From assembly GCA_026260175.1 (NCBI GenBank), contig JAKCWW010003220.1, forward strand, positions 29,257 to 49,780: 20,524 nt of DNA, in the 5' to 3' direction. The notes below the pieces were generated by a model. That model searched no databases and was not told where the DNA came from. It worked only from the letters and a program-made list of their open reading frames with translations. Source of the stretch: Reticulitermes lucifugus (Eukaryota > Arthropoda > Insecta > Blattodea > Rhinotermitidae). The translations under genes and the position numbers were made by a program. Below are positions 1 through 10,764 of the stretch, piece after piece (position 1 is the first letter of the stretch; every line of letters starts with the position of its first letter).

Positions 1-115
1 ATGCCCCGCCCACCACATTCTCCTTGACTTGATCAACCGAATAATAGTTGATGATGGGTACATGCCCCGCCCACCTCATTATTCTCGATTTTATCACCCG
101 AATAATAAAGAAGCT
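1..115. repeat. Two-copy 61-bp tandem repeat, cut by the window edge
   Basis: Copy one starts at 1 and copy two at 62; both begin ATGCCCCGCCCACC and share CCGAATAATA near base 40 of the unit. The first copy runs straight into the second without a spacer. Read on the plus strand, both copies encode a similar peptide, CPAH(H/L)I(L/I)LD(L/F)I(N/T)RII, and most differences are single substitutions. I recall similar peptides from repeat-derived arthropod protein predictions, but this is memory only. The array may continue to the left of the window. Similarity ends soon after about 108. Confidence 0.75.
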
Positions 116-286
116 TAAATACAATTTTGAAATACTCATTTACATTGCTTGTTTACTGAGACTTTCAGACATTTTGAACACTATTTATGACGATGCATTT
201 ACAAAAAGTGTGAATTTAAAATGTATAATTAGCTTCAATCAACTAAAGAAATCCGGTTAAATACAATAAAAGGAGACAGAACCATG
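116..286. other. A+T-rich spacer without a recognised feature
   Basis: An open frame runs through 48-260, but only its first part (the tandem repeat) has any pattern. The rest is low-complexity A+T-rich sequence with nothing recognisable as a gene. Confidence 0.5.
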
Positions 287-598
287 GTCACTGCCATCAT
301 AAAACAATTGTCAGTTGCATCAAAGTTTCAATTTATAATTCCTATTTAATATTACCATGAAGCTCACTTACCCAAACAACATTCTGAGAAGAAGTTCGGA
401 AACACTGAGAATAAAATGATTTGTTAAACAAATTTCTAATAAATTTGAACAAAATTATATAAACCTCCTTAATTATCAACAACAAACACGAATTGTCACT
501 CCCATCAAAGACTTTCACCTTCTTATCATCAATGTTAAATAATTAAATGAGCATCGCTTACTCAGAAAACATTGTCAAAGAATTCGGAAACACTCGAG
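287..598 (-). repeat. Diverged direct duplication (about 200 bp) with a conserved 45-bp core
   Basis: GTCACTGCCATCA at 287 matches GTCACTCCCATCA at 495. The block 357-406 matches 547-594, both ending TTCGGAAACACT. The offset is 208 bp at the first match and 188 bp at the second, so indels have accumulated. On the minus strand each core reads TGTTTCCGAA, then about 20 bases, then GTAAGT (copy one) or GTAAGC (copy two). These resemble 5' splice sites. Copy one is also preceded by TTTTATTCTCAG, which resembles a 3' splice site. The enclosed segments are 33 and 31 nt and differ in phase, so a duplicated micro-exon is possible but unproven. A decayed repeat pair is equally likely. Confidence 0.6.
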
Positions 599-607
599 TG
601 AATTGTT

Positions 608-614
608 TTCTTAG
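608..614. repeat. Candidate target-site duplication, left copy
   Basis: TTCTTAG here is repeated at 923-929 and brackets the minus-strand SINE. Seven bases in A+T-rich DNA can match by chance. Confidence 0.45.
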
Positions 615-922
615 AAGTAAAAAATAAAGTAAAATAAAAAGTATAAAAATCGTTTTCTAACACGCCATAAAGACCCAGATGGGGAGTAGAGGTATAGCTC
701 TACTCTTTATTTAACCTCAGCGATAGATGGGGTTGGGTGGTCAACTCCACGCCTCGCCTTTTTACACTCTGAAAAGAGAGTTGGTACATATTCTACAGGA
801 GGCTGGGTGGGCCCCAGGGCCGGTCTGAAGGGATGCGGAAAATCTCGCCTCCACCGGAATTCGATCCCCGGACAGTACAGCCCCTAATGAGTGTCTGTAA
901 CAGCTACGCTATCCCGGTCAAC
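615..922 (-). mobile_element. tRNA-derived SINE, minus strand
   Basis: Read on the minus strand, the element starts near 922 with GACCGGGA. A full match to the pol III A box, TAGCGTAGCTG, lies at 911-901. A B-box-like GGATCGAATTCC follows at 867-856; it has one substitution and one extra base. Next comes a G+C-rich body containing CTGGGGCCCACCCAGCCTCC. The central domain (792-750) and 3' domain (about 760-691) align with the SINEs at 3.4 and 4.8 kb. It ends in a decayed TTTAC/TTTTAC tail around 650-615. A 7-bp direct repeat, TTCTTAG, at 608-614 and 923-929 is a plausible target-site duplication. Such elements are mobilised in trans by a LINE. The body is clearly mutated, so this is an old copy. 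Confidence 0.8.
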
Positions 923-929
923 TTCTTAG

Positions 930-1230
930 TGATAGATGGGCGATATAATATTGATGTCTTATATCGACGAAATGTATCGTAACCTGTGTCTGAATTGACA
1001 CTGTCTTATATCGATATACCGCTAGCACTAACTCAGCTGCGACGTCGCTTAGAAATAAAACTGTATAGTAACAGAAACAGGTGGATGTGACGTGACAGAT
1101 CTGTTACTTTCACAAACGTTCAAGGGTATTATAGATACAGATTATTCATAATGTAGATTAATATTATTGTGTGAGATATTAGGTACATCGTCTTTTTGAG
1201 GATTCAGGTTTATGAAATATGATGCTATGT
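930..1230. other. Unique-looking spacer
   Basis: No gene seen. GTCTTATATCGA occurs twice, near 955 and 1003, a short local direct repeat. Nothing else is recognisable. Confidence 0.5.
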
Positions 1231-1322
1231 CACTGGATGAGAGGTTTTCTAAACCTTTAAGGTACTAACTTTCCCCGAAACATCGGTGACCATTCAGCCA
1301 ACGACAGAGCGTCATACTCCAG
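1231..1322 (+). repeat. Decayed CCGAAACATCGG module
   Basis: GGATGAGAGG is followed by a small hairpin (AGGTTT/AAACCT) and then CCGAAACATCGG at 1275-1286. The same order, GATG then a stem then CCGAAAC(A/G)..CGG, occurs in the fold-backs at 15.2 and 17.8 kb and inverted at 13.37 kb. A second block, CGACAGAGCG with flanking bases (1302-1322), matches 13455-13475 at 17 of 21 positions. Probably a remnant of the same or a related dispersed repeat. Confidence 0.4.
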
Positions 1323-3373
1323 CACATCTGAATCCAAAACGTTTTGTTTTATATGTATTCCTGTTTATTACACAGACTGTCGGAATAGCTTCGGGCCTTC
1401 AGTGCCATTTTTCAACTTCATAGTTTCCTTCACGTTAAAACATTTAAGGAACTAGTTGTGTTCCACTACGAAATTGACGTCAGGGACACTGCAGTTTAAA
1501 GAATCGGTTCGTCCACCCCCAAAGATATCCTTTATATTGTTCTTGGTGCTGCTTATGGCATCAGTATTTCGTATCTCTCTTCTTTTTCTGATGTAGGAAC
1601 TTTATATAAAAATGTTGCTAGTTGTCAGACCAGGAACATAAAACATTTACTGCGCGAGTCTTATGAATAAGGAATATGTGCATGAAACACTGACACATAT
1701 TTACCTTCCTACCTTAACTGTGTGCTTTCCCACTTCTTACAGATCACCGTAATATTCGAAAGGATCCACGTAATTCCTGTCGTAAATTCAATTCAGCACT
1801 GTACCAGCAGCTCTCATACGCACTGAATTAAGAAGATTAGAATACCATATGGCACAGACGATACTTCCGTACACTCGTATAGGTCACAGCGCCTTAAGAG
1901 GTAGTGTACATAGCTTTTCGACCGTTTAAATTTTTGCAGATATTAGAAGTAAAAATTTTCCATGCGCTGGCTTAAGTCAGCTCTGAAATTAGGCTCAATA
2001 AACGACAAAAAATTAGCATATTGCAACAAATAATTTCAGAATCCAACTGTCAGATATATTATTATCAGGAATTTGACGAATACGTGCTCTGCGTCTGTAT
2101 GTTAGAAGCCTTTAAACTCCTGGAATGAGGACTTTTATTTATCAGGCTTCAAATCTGCAATGTGGAATTTAAATAAAATTTACTTATTCATTTAATAGCT
2201 TATCTCTTTGAATGCTATTGCTCTAGGAATATTTAAATTATGTTTTAATAATTTGTGTTTGATAACTATAAATATGACGTACTTACATGAATTGTAGAAG
2301 ATTCTATTATTTCTAGAGAAATAACTTCTTAGTGTGGAGAGCGGTGAGCACCAAATTAATCCTCTTTCCATAGCGCCTGTAACTGAAAACTATTTTATGT
2401 GTTTACAATGAGAAGTGCGAAATGACTGCAAGGAAATCTGTCGAAAAACGTGAAGGTGATTTAAGTACATCTAAAATAGACGTGGTTTAATACATTACAC
2501 CTACAAATGCCAACCGTTTCCTTACAAGTTACATGTAAAATATATTTCACATCTGTGGAGTGAGTAATTTAACATTTTTGAATCATTAATACTAGATGAT
2601 AGGTGTATTCCCTATATCCGGACAGATTAATTCATATTCATTTTCTAAGTGGAGATAGTCTGTACAGAAATAAAATTGGTATGCTCTCTTGCTGCATAAA
2701 ATTAAACGGAATGTGTAAGAGCTCTGAACAATTCGAAGGTCAGTATCTCTTTATAAATTACCGTAGATCTGATTTTTGATAATCCCATGTTCCACATTTT
2801 CGTAATTTTTTAAAATTTCAACAGTGAAATGTCGCAGTTGAAATAATTTGTTTTACGCACTGTGTCCCTTGTCTGCTGTTAATTTATTCATCAGCTAATT
2901 CATTAAAATGTTAATTTCCTTATTAATTATCAGTCTTGACACGTTAAGATGGACAAAATCCCGTAAAGTAACTGATCCCGTTTGGTTTAGAAACACCTAG
3001 ATTCAAAGTTTGCTTGCAAATTTTTAACAGAAGTTTATTTTACAATAGGCCACGTAAATACAGCTTCCCGTTTCGTCTGAATATGGGTGCTGAAAATTTT
3101 GAAAATTTTTGAGTTATTCTTCCGTCTAATTAATTACTGATTTTCTAGCTAACATAAGAAACAGTCACTTCGTACCTCGACCAGGTATCTTACAGCTACT
3201 CAACCAATCAACATTTTCATAACCGTTTTATCCGAAGATTCAAAATAATGTGATTCTTTTGCCTTACAATGATGTCCATTCAAATTACATTTTGTGTTCC
3301 CACAGAGTCTGTATTTCGGACATTATCTTACGTTCCCACTTGAAAATTTACAAACAATGTATAGAAACATATT
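1323..3373. other. A+T-rich sequence, no gene seen
   Basis: Two kilobases without a recognisable open frame, repeat or RNA gene on either strand. Small hairpins occur, such as TTTCAAC/GTTGAAA near 2817-2844, at a level expected for this base composition. Confidence 0.6.
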
Positions 3374-3381
3374 GCACAAGA
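3374..3381. repeat. Target-site duplication, left copy
   Basis: GCACAAGA directly before the SINE head; the right copy, GTACAAGA at 3690-3697, directly follows the tail. Placement at both predicted ends makes chance less likely. Confidence 0.65.
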
Positions 3382-3689
3382 GGGGTAAACGATGGTGCAG
3401 TTAGTTGAGGCACTGCGCTAAAAGAGGAAAGGTTGCGGGTTCAGTTCCCGATGGGGTAATTGGGACTTACTTAGTCCTTCCGGCCGCACTATGGCCCTGG
3501 TTTCGACTCAACCTCTAACAGAAATGAGTACTAGGGGTATCTCCTGGGGGTAAAGGCGGCCGGTACCTAGGGGTAACAACCTTGCCACCTTCATGTGCTG
3601 CTTCTCTAAATTTTGGGAGCCTCAACATTCTGGATCCCTAAGGGCCTGTCCAGGCCTGTACAAGGATTTCTTTACCATTACCTTTTACT
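3382..3689 (+). mobile_element. tRNA-derived SINE, apparently full length
   Basis: The head starts GGGGTAAACGATGG. An A-box-like TAGTTGAGGCA lies at 3402-3412 and a B-box-like GGTTCAGTTCC at 3438-3448, each one base from consensus and correctly spaced for an internal pol III promoter. The body holds a central domain at 3523-3563 (GTACTAGGGG ... GTAAAGGCGGCCGG). A 3' domain follows; read as protein it gives WEPQHSGSLRACPGLY, a repeat-derived frame rather than a gene. The end, CTTTACCATTACCTTTTACT, is a typical short-repeat SINE tail. GCACAAGA (3374-3381) and GTACAAGA (3690-3697) flank it as an 8-bp target duplication with one mismatch. The open frame at 3593-3793 is a by-product of this element. 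Confidence 0.87.
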
Positions 3690-3698
3690 GTACAAGAC

Positions 3699-3748
3699 CA
3701 TCTACTTTCTTCTTCATCTTCTTTTATCTCTTTTTCTTATTCTTATCG
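3699..3748. repeat. Pyrimidine-rich TTC/TTTC tract
   Basis: About 50 bases of imperfect CTT/TTTC repeats just downstream of the SINE target duplication. Probably simple sequence. Confidence 0.6.
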
Positions 3749-3754
3749 GCAGAT

Positions 3755-3764
3755 GGGACTTTCC
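3755..3764 (+). promoter_or_regulatory. kappaB-like sequence GGGACTTTCC
   Basis: Fits the general NF-kappaB/Rel consensus GGGRNNYYCC. It stands alone, with no nearby gene or other recognised sites, so a chance match is the simplest reading. Confidence 0.12.
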
Positions 3765-4618
3765 CCGAATACGAGGGTGCTCTCTTTAAGTAATTGATAA
3801 TTTCAGCACTCCGCACAAATGTCTTCGTGGCATGTACAAGAAAAACTTTACTCCTCTTTAAATTTACCGTTTACCTGCGTTGTGATGTTGACAGCCACTT
3901 TATTGACGCTAACGAAATATTAATTACTTCTTCATAGCGATTCCTGTAAAATAAATATTCTTAATGTCTTTTGTCGCTGGTGTGAATTTATGTGTTAAAA
4001 CATTGTAATTTTTTTTCAATGAATATTTACTGCAGTTTTCCAGTTACCAATTTTCAGTTTATTTTTAAATGTAATATTGTACGGAGAAGCAGAAATCAAT
4101 ACTTGTTTTACGTTCGATAGTTTAGAGGAAAGTTACTTTTCAGATTCATTTGAGACAACTGCCCTGTAAATTTGAAAAGTAATTAAATCGATAATTAACA
4201 AAAATTTCTCGAAAAAGATAATTAAAAAAAATCATAATGGTTGAGAAAATCGACCTCTCTCATCTGTAATTTCATCAAACTTCGGGTTTGAGATTTCTTG
4301 GTTGCTAGGCTGTCGGTTTTCCTTAGCAGTGGCAGACACTTTCAGAGCAGGCGGAAAATCGTATCAACAAGGTTAAAATATATTGGTACTTGAAACTGTC
4401 GAAGTCAATATCGAAAGTTTGTCAAGCGTGACCTTAATTACTTCAGCTGCATAGTATTTGGTGTAAAACCTTCAGAAACTCCAGAAATACATATCTCGCT
4501 CTGTCCGCTTCTCCTTCGAAATGACTTTGCCGGCTTGCAACTTGCCTGTGTAACTGAACCCAGACTGCAATGCACATTTTTATAATTAGTTGTATGTTCA
4601 TATGGAATTAGTGTGTTT
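3765..4618. other. A+T-rich sequence, no gene seen
   Basis: No open frame of interest and no clear repeat. Poly-A and poly-T runs are frequent. Confidence 0.55.
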
Positions 4619-4630
4619 GGGTTCGAACCC
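4619..4630 (+). other. Isolated pol III B-box match
   Basis: GGGTTCGAACCC contains a full match to the B-box core GTTCRANNC, as in a tRNA T arm. No A box was found at the right distance upstream, and no tRNA acceptor stem can be drawn. An A-box-like TAGCCTACTGG lies about 90 bp downstream, the wrong order. May be a SINE head remnant. Confidence 0.25.
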
Positions 4631-4799
4631 AGCCTAATAAGGAAATTTCAGCTACAATACCTCTATTACCAATGTGCTCGTGTTGAATACTTTGCAAGGA
4701 AGTAACCTTTCCGGCCTTGGTTAGCCTACTGGTTATCTTTGTAATTTAAAAAAAAAACATGTTAGCAACAAAGTTTCTCTTCTACATAAAATGGTATAC

Positions 4800-5130
4800 G
4801 AGAGTTAAGATAACTCAGTCTGTATCGTGACCATACCACGGCCTGGATGACCCAGAAATCGTGATTTATATCCCTGCATCACCAAGAGGTCTTTCCGTCA
4901 TCCAATGTGTCCAGAGTGTGTCTGGGATCAATCCTCCTTTTCTAAGGGTACTGGGGGAGATTTTCACAGGGAAAAAGCGACCAGGGTGTAAAGCAAACAA
5001 TTCAGCTCCGCCTCCTGTTGAACTTAAGAATAAGTGGAGCTATGACCCCATAATCCCCCCCCCCCACACATGCCTGCATATCCTGGACAGGGACAACTTT
5101 ATTTTCACATTATTTTACCTTTACGTTTCT
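4800..5130 (+). mobile_element. Diverged SINE sharing the body of the other two
   Basis: The 5' part is degraded and no convincing A or B box remains, so the start is approximate. The central domain at 4944-4986 aligns with 3523-3563: GTACTGGGGG here against GTACTAGGGG there, and AAAAAGCGACC against TAAAGGCGGCC. The 3' domain (GAACTTAAG ... GTGGAGCTAT, 5020-5047) aligns with the minus-strand SINE at 718-691. The end, GGGACAACTTTATTTTCAC ... TTTACCTTTAC, is the same type of tail. The 116-codon open frame at 4861-5211 lies across this element and the microsatellites after it, and includes GKKRPG and ELKNKWSY. It is repeat-derived, not a gene. An 11-base C run interrupts the 3' domain at 5055-5065. 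Confidence 0.65.
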
Positions 5131-5206
5131 AGCGCGCATGCCCTCACAAACAATCGCCCCCCCCACCACACACGCAGCCACACACACATGTATATATACA
5201 TATATG
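5055..5206. repeat. C-run and (CA)n/(TA)n microsatellite cluster
   Basis: Eleven C at 5055-5065 and eight C at 5157-5164, then CA-rich repeats to about 5189, then alternating TA to about 5206. The second C run and the CA/TA part lie just past the SINE tail, a common place for microsatellites to arise. Confidence 0.8.
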
Positions 5207-8200
5207 AATAGAGCTGCGATATAAGATTATTAGCACAGAATGTACCTACATTTGTCCAGTGTTTCAGGTAAAAATTCAATCAACAATAAGAAATAATTTC
5301 AACTCATCTCCATACCGACAAAACAAACAAGTGATTACTTTTGCAAGACTCTTTTTAACACGAGAATCGGGTATAAAGTATGTGAAGTATGACTTTCATT
5401 ATTCAGCCCAATGTGTCCCATAAACTTTTATGACATAATTGTGCGCTGATTTCTATTTAGTATGGACCAAGAATTAGGTCAGAATGAGCGGTAATGGGTA
5501 ATGAATATATTATTTTATTGAAGAATTTTCTTGGAGAGTGGTCACTTGAAATAAGTAGAATATATTCGAATATATTTCGATAGTAGAAATATTCGATTAA
5601 AGTAAATGCAGAATTCTTCGGCTGTAAAACAGACTCTAGTAATATACGTACCTATTGGAAAATGTCGATATTTGGCTTCGGTTATGTTTGTGTGCAGTGG
5701 GATATAAACGTTTCACTTAACGTCATATTTTCTATAATTTTGCCTTCAATGAGCATTACAGAATATAGTGGCCTATCTTTGAACACTTTGTGGCTTACGA
5801 GGGGAAGTAAAGCAACCAATAACTTGCTGGAAATACTGATTTACATCTGGAATGTGCGGAGGTCGAATGACTTCGGATGTCGACTAAGCTTAAGTGAGTT
5901 TTCAGTGGTTAACCACACGCTTATCCAGCAAATATCAGAATGTCTTAAAACCGGCCACGACTGCTTTCTTGATTTTCACTCCAGAAAAGTCTCCTGCACT
6001 ACAATACTTAATTAAAGCAGTTAGGAACTGTGTCTAGAAATGCAGGAAACTCATACAGGTATGTTTCAGGAAATACATGTGGCTATTGCGAAACGGCATA
6101 AAATGTTAAAAATAAGGTACATTTTTTAACAAAAGTAATACGCTAGGAAATTTTATTTTCAGTATCCTATAAATGTGACAAATACCGGTTCAGTTGAATA
6201 TACAGATGAAGTAAGACAAAAGTATAAATTGATTTTAGACATTTCTTGCTTTTCTGAAAAACGGCTGAAAAATATGTAATTAATAACGTTTAAAGTAAAA
6301 TTAATTATCTTTCAAATGTTTGGACTGCCGTAATAATGTTAGGAGAGGTTACAAGTCTGCAGTTGTTACAGGATCTCTCTGTGACGGTTTAGACTCTTTG
6401 CCTCTTAGAATCGAATCTTATGAATAAAGTCTGTCAAACTTGGAAAAAGTTTCACTGATTCTTCGATTATTTTCAGCAACTGTCGAAGTTTGTATATTTA
6501 GAATATTCAATAATTTTGAATGATAATGGGAGGATAAATATTTGGAAGGAGAAGGGCGTAATTGTGTTAGACTACTAATGATTCACGACAAAAACTTTTG
6601 GGAATAGCCATCAATCTGTCCGTGATGTGTCCGATGCGCGTCGTCACAAGTTTGGATTCTCACACACTTAATTATTTCAAATATGTTATGATGCTTAAGA
6701 GAGGAATGTGAGTACAGGGACTGATTCAGCCACCAGTAATATTGATTGTCGAAGAATCGATCTCTCGAGTTAAAGTAACTAGAAAGATAAATATGCTATA
6801 AAAATGCAAATGTTCTTTACCGTTTGATGTTGGTGCATTGTATAGACATGTTATAAGGGCGGCTCAATGCGGTGTATTTGAAAATTGTCGCGTGCCGATA
6901 TGTGATTAGACCTTTTTCTAGCAGAGTCACGCAAGGCTCCTTCATGTGTAGTCGTAATATTACCTCTCTGGCTTCGTAATACTACACGTACTGCTTGAAT
7001 TAACGAAATAACCAACTACAGGTTGCATTCAGGAGAGATATCAAATACAGAAACTTGCCTATAACCCAAGACAAAATAATTTGTAGTGATAAATCGGGTC
7101 AAAAACATAGTTAAGCCATTCCTTGTTACTGCTTATGTCTGTGTAAGATGGGTAAATCAAAAACATTTATTAGACTAGAGGGGAGACAGAACGATGTCGT
7201 ATTTTACGCAAAAATAGGATATGTCACATGTAAATCTTGTCTCGGGGTTTAGTAAAAGAAGCGTGAAAACTTCTGCATACGTATACCTAAATTCGGCATT
7301 AGATGGCAGTAAGTGGCCAGTTCATGCACCTGCAGCAGAACTACTTAATGAGACCTCGCTAGCATGTACACGTATATCAAATAATATCTTGGCTGAGCCT
7401 CAAAACTTGCGTGGCCTTAGTATCTAAGACACAAATTCCCTAATTTCTCTCTCGGTCACCCAGGTAGTAACTGAGACCCTAGTTTCTATACTCGCGCACG
7501 CATTTGGTTACTCACATGCTACATAGCAGAGTCGAATTAAGATAACTTGGTGTGTTGAATGAGGACGATTATGAATTCTGAAACAAGAGGAAATACATCT
7601 TACCTCTTTCAAGGTTCTGATTTAATATATGAGATCATAAAGCCTCGCGGAAGTAAGAGTTAAGATTAATATCTTCTGGAATTGGCGTAGTTAAGTGTAT
7701 AAAAATAAAAGTTTCGAAAGAAATTCTGTCTCACTTTTCATGGTGGGGGATTAAGGCAGCAGATTTCACCAGAAAGTTAGAGCCTATTTATTAAACTACA
7801 CGTTATCACATGCAAGATGATCCAAATTATAATTATCTAAGTTTCTTAAGGAGAATATCTAGTATAAATAGGTTTCTATTGCAAATAACTAAAAAAGAAG
7901 AAAAACAAATTTCAGAAATGTCCAAGTTTTTTATTTATAATAAATACAACCGCAACATTTCACCGTGAATCAAAGAATTTAATTTATTAACCTCTGACGT
8001 TGAGCATTACAAAAATATTACATAACTGAAATCACGTATTATATTCTGCAACAACGTAAGTTTAAAACACCAGCGAAGTTATTTAAAACGTGTCATTCAT
8101 TTTCAAACAATTTAACGTTGCGAAAAGTAGCGTCATACAAAGTATAGGTGTAGTTAAAAGTAAGACCTCAAATTCAGTAATTCAAACGATGTTTTATCTT

Positions 8201-8693
8201 CCGAAAGTACTGATAATTCTGATGAGCAGGAGCAAGTGATATGGCATTGTGTGACATAAACACTCTAGTGTATTTTGTGTTTGTGAATTTACCCAGCTGT
8301 TATGTACCTGTTTGTTGTCTGCAAACGTAAATGACTATATGTAAACTAAAACTCGTTGTTAATATATTAATATATGGTTACATACTGCGTATATCCTTTA
8401 CGTTGGTGAGATATTTGAATCCGAAGTATAAATGAATTTTAATAAGCTTATGTAAAATATTTTGCTTTGTTTAAAATATTCTTCTAAATTATAAAACCTG
8501 ACTCCGCCGTGGATAGGAAATTAAATAAGTTTTATTTTCAGTACGATAGCCTTATATAGTTAGATATTAACACACCATTCAATTAATAACTGTAAATGAA
8601 AGAGTAACGAATTTGTTCAGAATGCATATATGACTTGAGGGAAACAAGCCACAAAGGATTCGATTATAAAAAAAAAGCGAACTGAAACGCGCA
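5207..8693. other. A+T-rich sequence, no supported gene
   Basis: The longest open frame of the window (5662-6015, plus, 117 codons) lies here. It has no signal peptide, domain or motif that I recognise, and no splice or polyadenylation context that would raise it above chance. A shorter frame at 7221-7427 is also unrecognised; part of it near 7346-7380 looks weakly like 13530-13565. An 18-bp perfect A+T palindrome, AATATATTCGAATATATT, sits at 5559-5576. No RNA gene or clear transposon end was seen. Confidence 0.55.
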
Positions 8694-8738
8694 AATACAC
8701 ACACACATCTGCGCACGCACACATACAAACATACACAG
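8694..8738. repeat. Imperfect (CA)n microsatellite
   Basis: CA-rich repeat interrupted by TCTGCG, GCA and TACAAA units. On the minus strand it gives a cysteine- and valine-rich frame (8579-8761), an artefact of the repeat. Confidence 0.75.
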
Positions 8739-10764
8739 CAGGCAGTACATTGTTCTGTCATTTATGTTCAATTACATCTACTGTATGATAGGACAGATGA
8801 AAGAATTACATAAACCAATGCACATCGATGTGAGTATCTGGATCAGAATATCAGATATTAATTTCAGCTGACGGCTATCGAATCTCAAATTAAGATTTTG
8901 TATATTGAATAAAAGTCGATAAAATTATATTACGATCAAACGAAACACGTCAGCTTTGAGACAACTATACAGTAACTGTTATATAACGCAGTTTGTGTCA
9001 ATCAAAGGTCAGATTTGTGATCAATAGAGTGAAAGGTAACGGAATCAGAACATTTATCTCAAGTGGAAAACTGATTCCGTCTTTCTGTTAGTTCCCTTGT
9101 CTTTGGTTTTCCAATAAGAGAAATTAATTTATCCTCTACAACAGATTCTACATTACCTAACTTCGGGTGTACCATTATGTAAAAATTTATTACGGAGAGC
9201 GATTTAATTATTTTCAAGGAAATACTGCTATGAAATGACGAAGTAGGTGAGTTGTAACCATCTTTTCTTTGTTCTAGTAATTTAGAATATTTCTTAAAAC
9301 CTTCTTTTCCCGTAACTCTACTCGGTATATTATGATCTGTGATAAAGTTACAGATAAAGTAGAGTCGTCTCCATTTGATGTGTATGTAAGCGATAAAGTT
9401 TAGGAGACATACTTATTTTACTTGCAACAGACGCGATGGATACACATAAAAAAATTTAATATGCTATTTGTAAATATGATGCCTACGTTCTGACGCTATC
9501 GTTTATCTTAATCGTGTGCCAAGGGTTCAATCCTTAACACAAGTGAATGTAATTTGTATTTAAAAAGTCACTTCCTACTTCATGGGAAATAAAGGCCACC
9601 TACATTATAAAGGCCAATCACATAATCCTACATGGAAAAATAGTAGATATTTATTCTGAGTATCATATAAAACACATCAATAAATTTTGTAGGAAAATTA
9701 CAAAACATTTTAATGCTCCACATGATGGTACATATATTGACCACTGAGCTGTAAACGTAAATAACCTCGAACACAATAAATATTTCAAAATATTAGTAAT
9801 GTGTAAGTTTCAATCCCTGAAATCTGTAGCTCTTTCATAGTTTGAGAATAGTCAAATACAAGATTGGTTTCTTGTTGTACAAAAAGCCTTCTTCTTAAGT
9901 CAATATATTCTGCTGAGTGTCTGAGGAAATGGGAAACTTGTAATTTTCATGTGTAATATCCAAGGAACTCTTCAGAGTATTCATGATACTGAACACAGTC
10001 TAATCTCTAGTAGAGAAACTTTAAGTAAAGGAATTTTTAGGCTAGGGATTTCATAAACGTTAGTTATTTAATAGCATATATTTATTGTTATCTGGCCACA
10101 GTGGCTACGAATTAACGGCTTTGAGCCCAGTGGTAACAGTAGAATGCTGTGACAAAAGTGTTTTTTTATATACAGCATTTTTCTTAATATGCTTCCTGTG
10201 AGCCTCAAAATAAATACAGATTTTTTTCCCCACGCATGATTAAGTCTTCGATATTTGTAATAGACAGGAAATATGTTCATTATAAAGCAGCGATGAATTT
10301 CTGTATAACATTTACATACACGACATTCTGGAAAACCACGTGTCTGCCATTTCAAACTCTAAGCTGGACAACCTCAACTTACCGTTCAGGAACGCATATA
10401 TTGCACACAGAAAAAACGCTTAAAATCGTAGTGATGGAAAGTGGTATATCGCCATGTATTCGGTTAGGTCTAACTTAATATTCAGCCATGGATTCAAGAT
10501 GGATCTTATGTATTGGTATAGGAATGGGTGTATCCAAATTTGATATTCGGTGTCAGTATGTCTTCTTTCAAAAATTTTATTTACCATTATTTGAAGTAGC
10601 TTTATTCAAGGTAAGGTAAAATATGTTTTTATTTCCCCACCAAAATTGTATTTCCTATTCGTAGCCTCATGGGAATGAACGGCCTAAAGTTCTAGCATTT
10701 TCTTAACAGAATGTACTCTTTTCTATGTTGAAGAGATGGAGCCTGAATGAATGGAATGTCGGAG
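8739..10764. other. A+T-rich sequence with short hairpins, no gene seen
   Basis: A perfect 10-bp inverted repeat, ACGGAATCAG at 9039-9048 and CTGATTCCGT at 9071-9080, encloses 22 bases. A B-box core, GTTCAATCC, occurs at 9525-9533 without a matching A box. Open frames at 10068-10355 (minus) and 10236-10478 (plus) overlap and have no recognisable content. Confidence 0.5.

Noticed and set aside
3755..3764. kappaB-like site as an immune gene enhancer
   Set aside because: A single ten-base match with no promoter, gene or clustered sites nearby; kept only as a low-confidence feature.
3593..3793. 66-codon open frame with WEPQ and SLRACPGLY
   Set aside because: Lies in the SINE 3' domain and the pyrimidine tract after it; repeat-derived.
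4700..4760. tRNA-like start GGCCTTGGTTAGCCTACTGG followed by an A run
   Set aside because: No B box follows, and no cloverleaf can be formed, so it is not called as a tRNA or SINE.
4861..5211. 116-codon open frame
   Set aside because: It runs through a SINE body, a C run and CA/TA repeats, and its recognisable peptides belong to the repeat.
5662..6015. Longest ATG-initiated open frame, 117 codons, plus strand
   Set aside because: No domain, signal or motif recognised, no supporting context, and its composition fits chance. Part of the opposite strand (5945-5845) looks faintly like a tRNA-type SINE head, but the A box fails at two key bases.
8579..8761. Cysteine-rich minus-strand frame
   Set aside because: The Cys/Val pattern comes from reading a CA/TG microsatellite; not a peptide gene.
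10085..10145. SINE-like head in the sequence with CAGTGGCTACG and GAGCCCAGTGG
   Set aside because: The A box fails at a key base, and no B box follows at the right distance.
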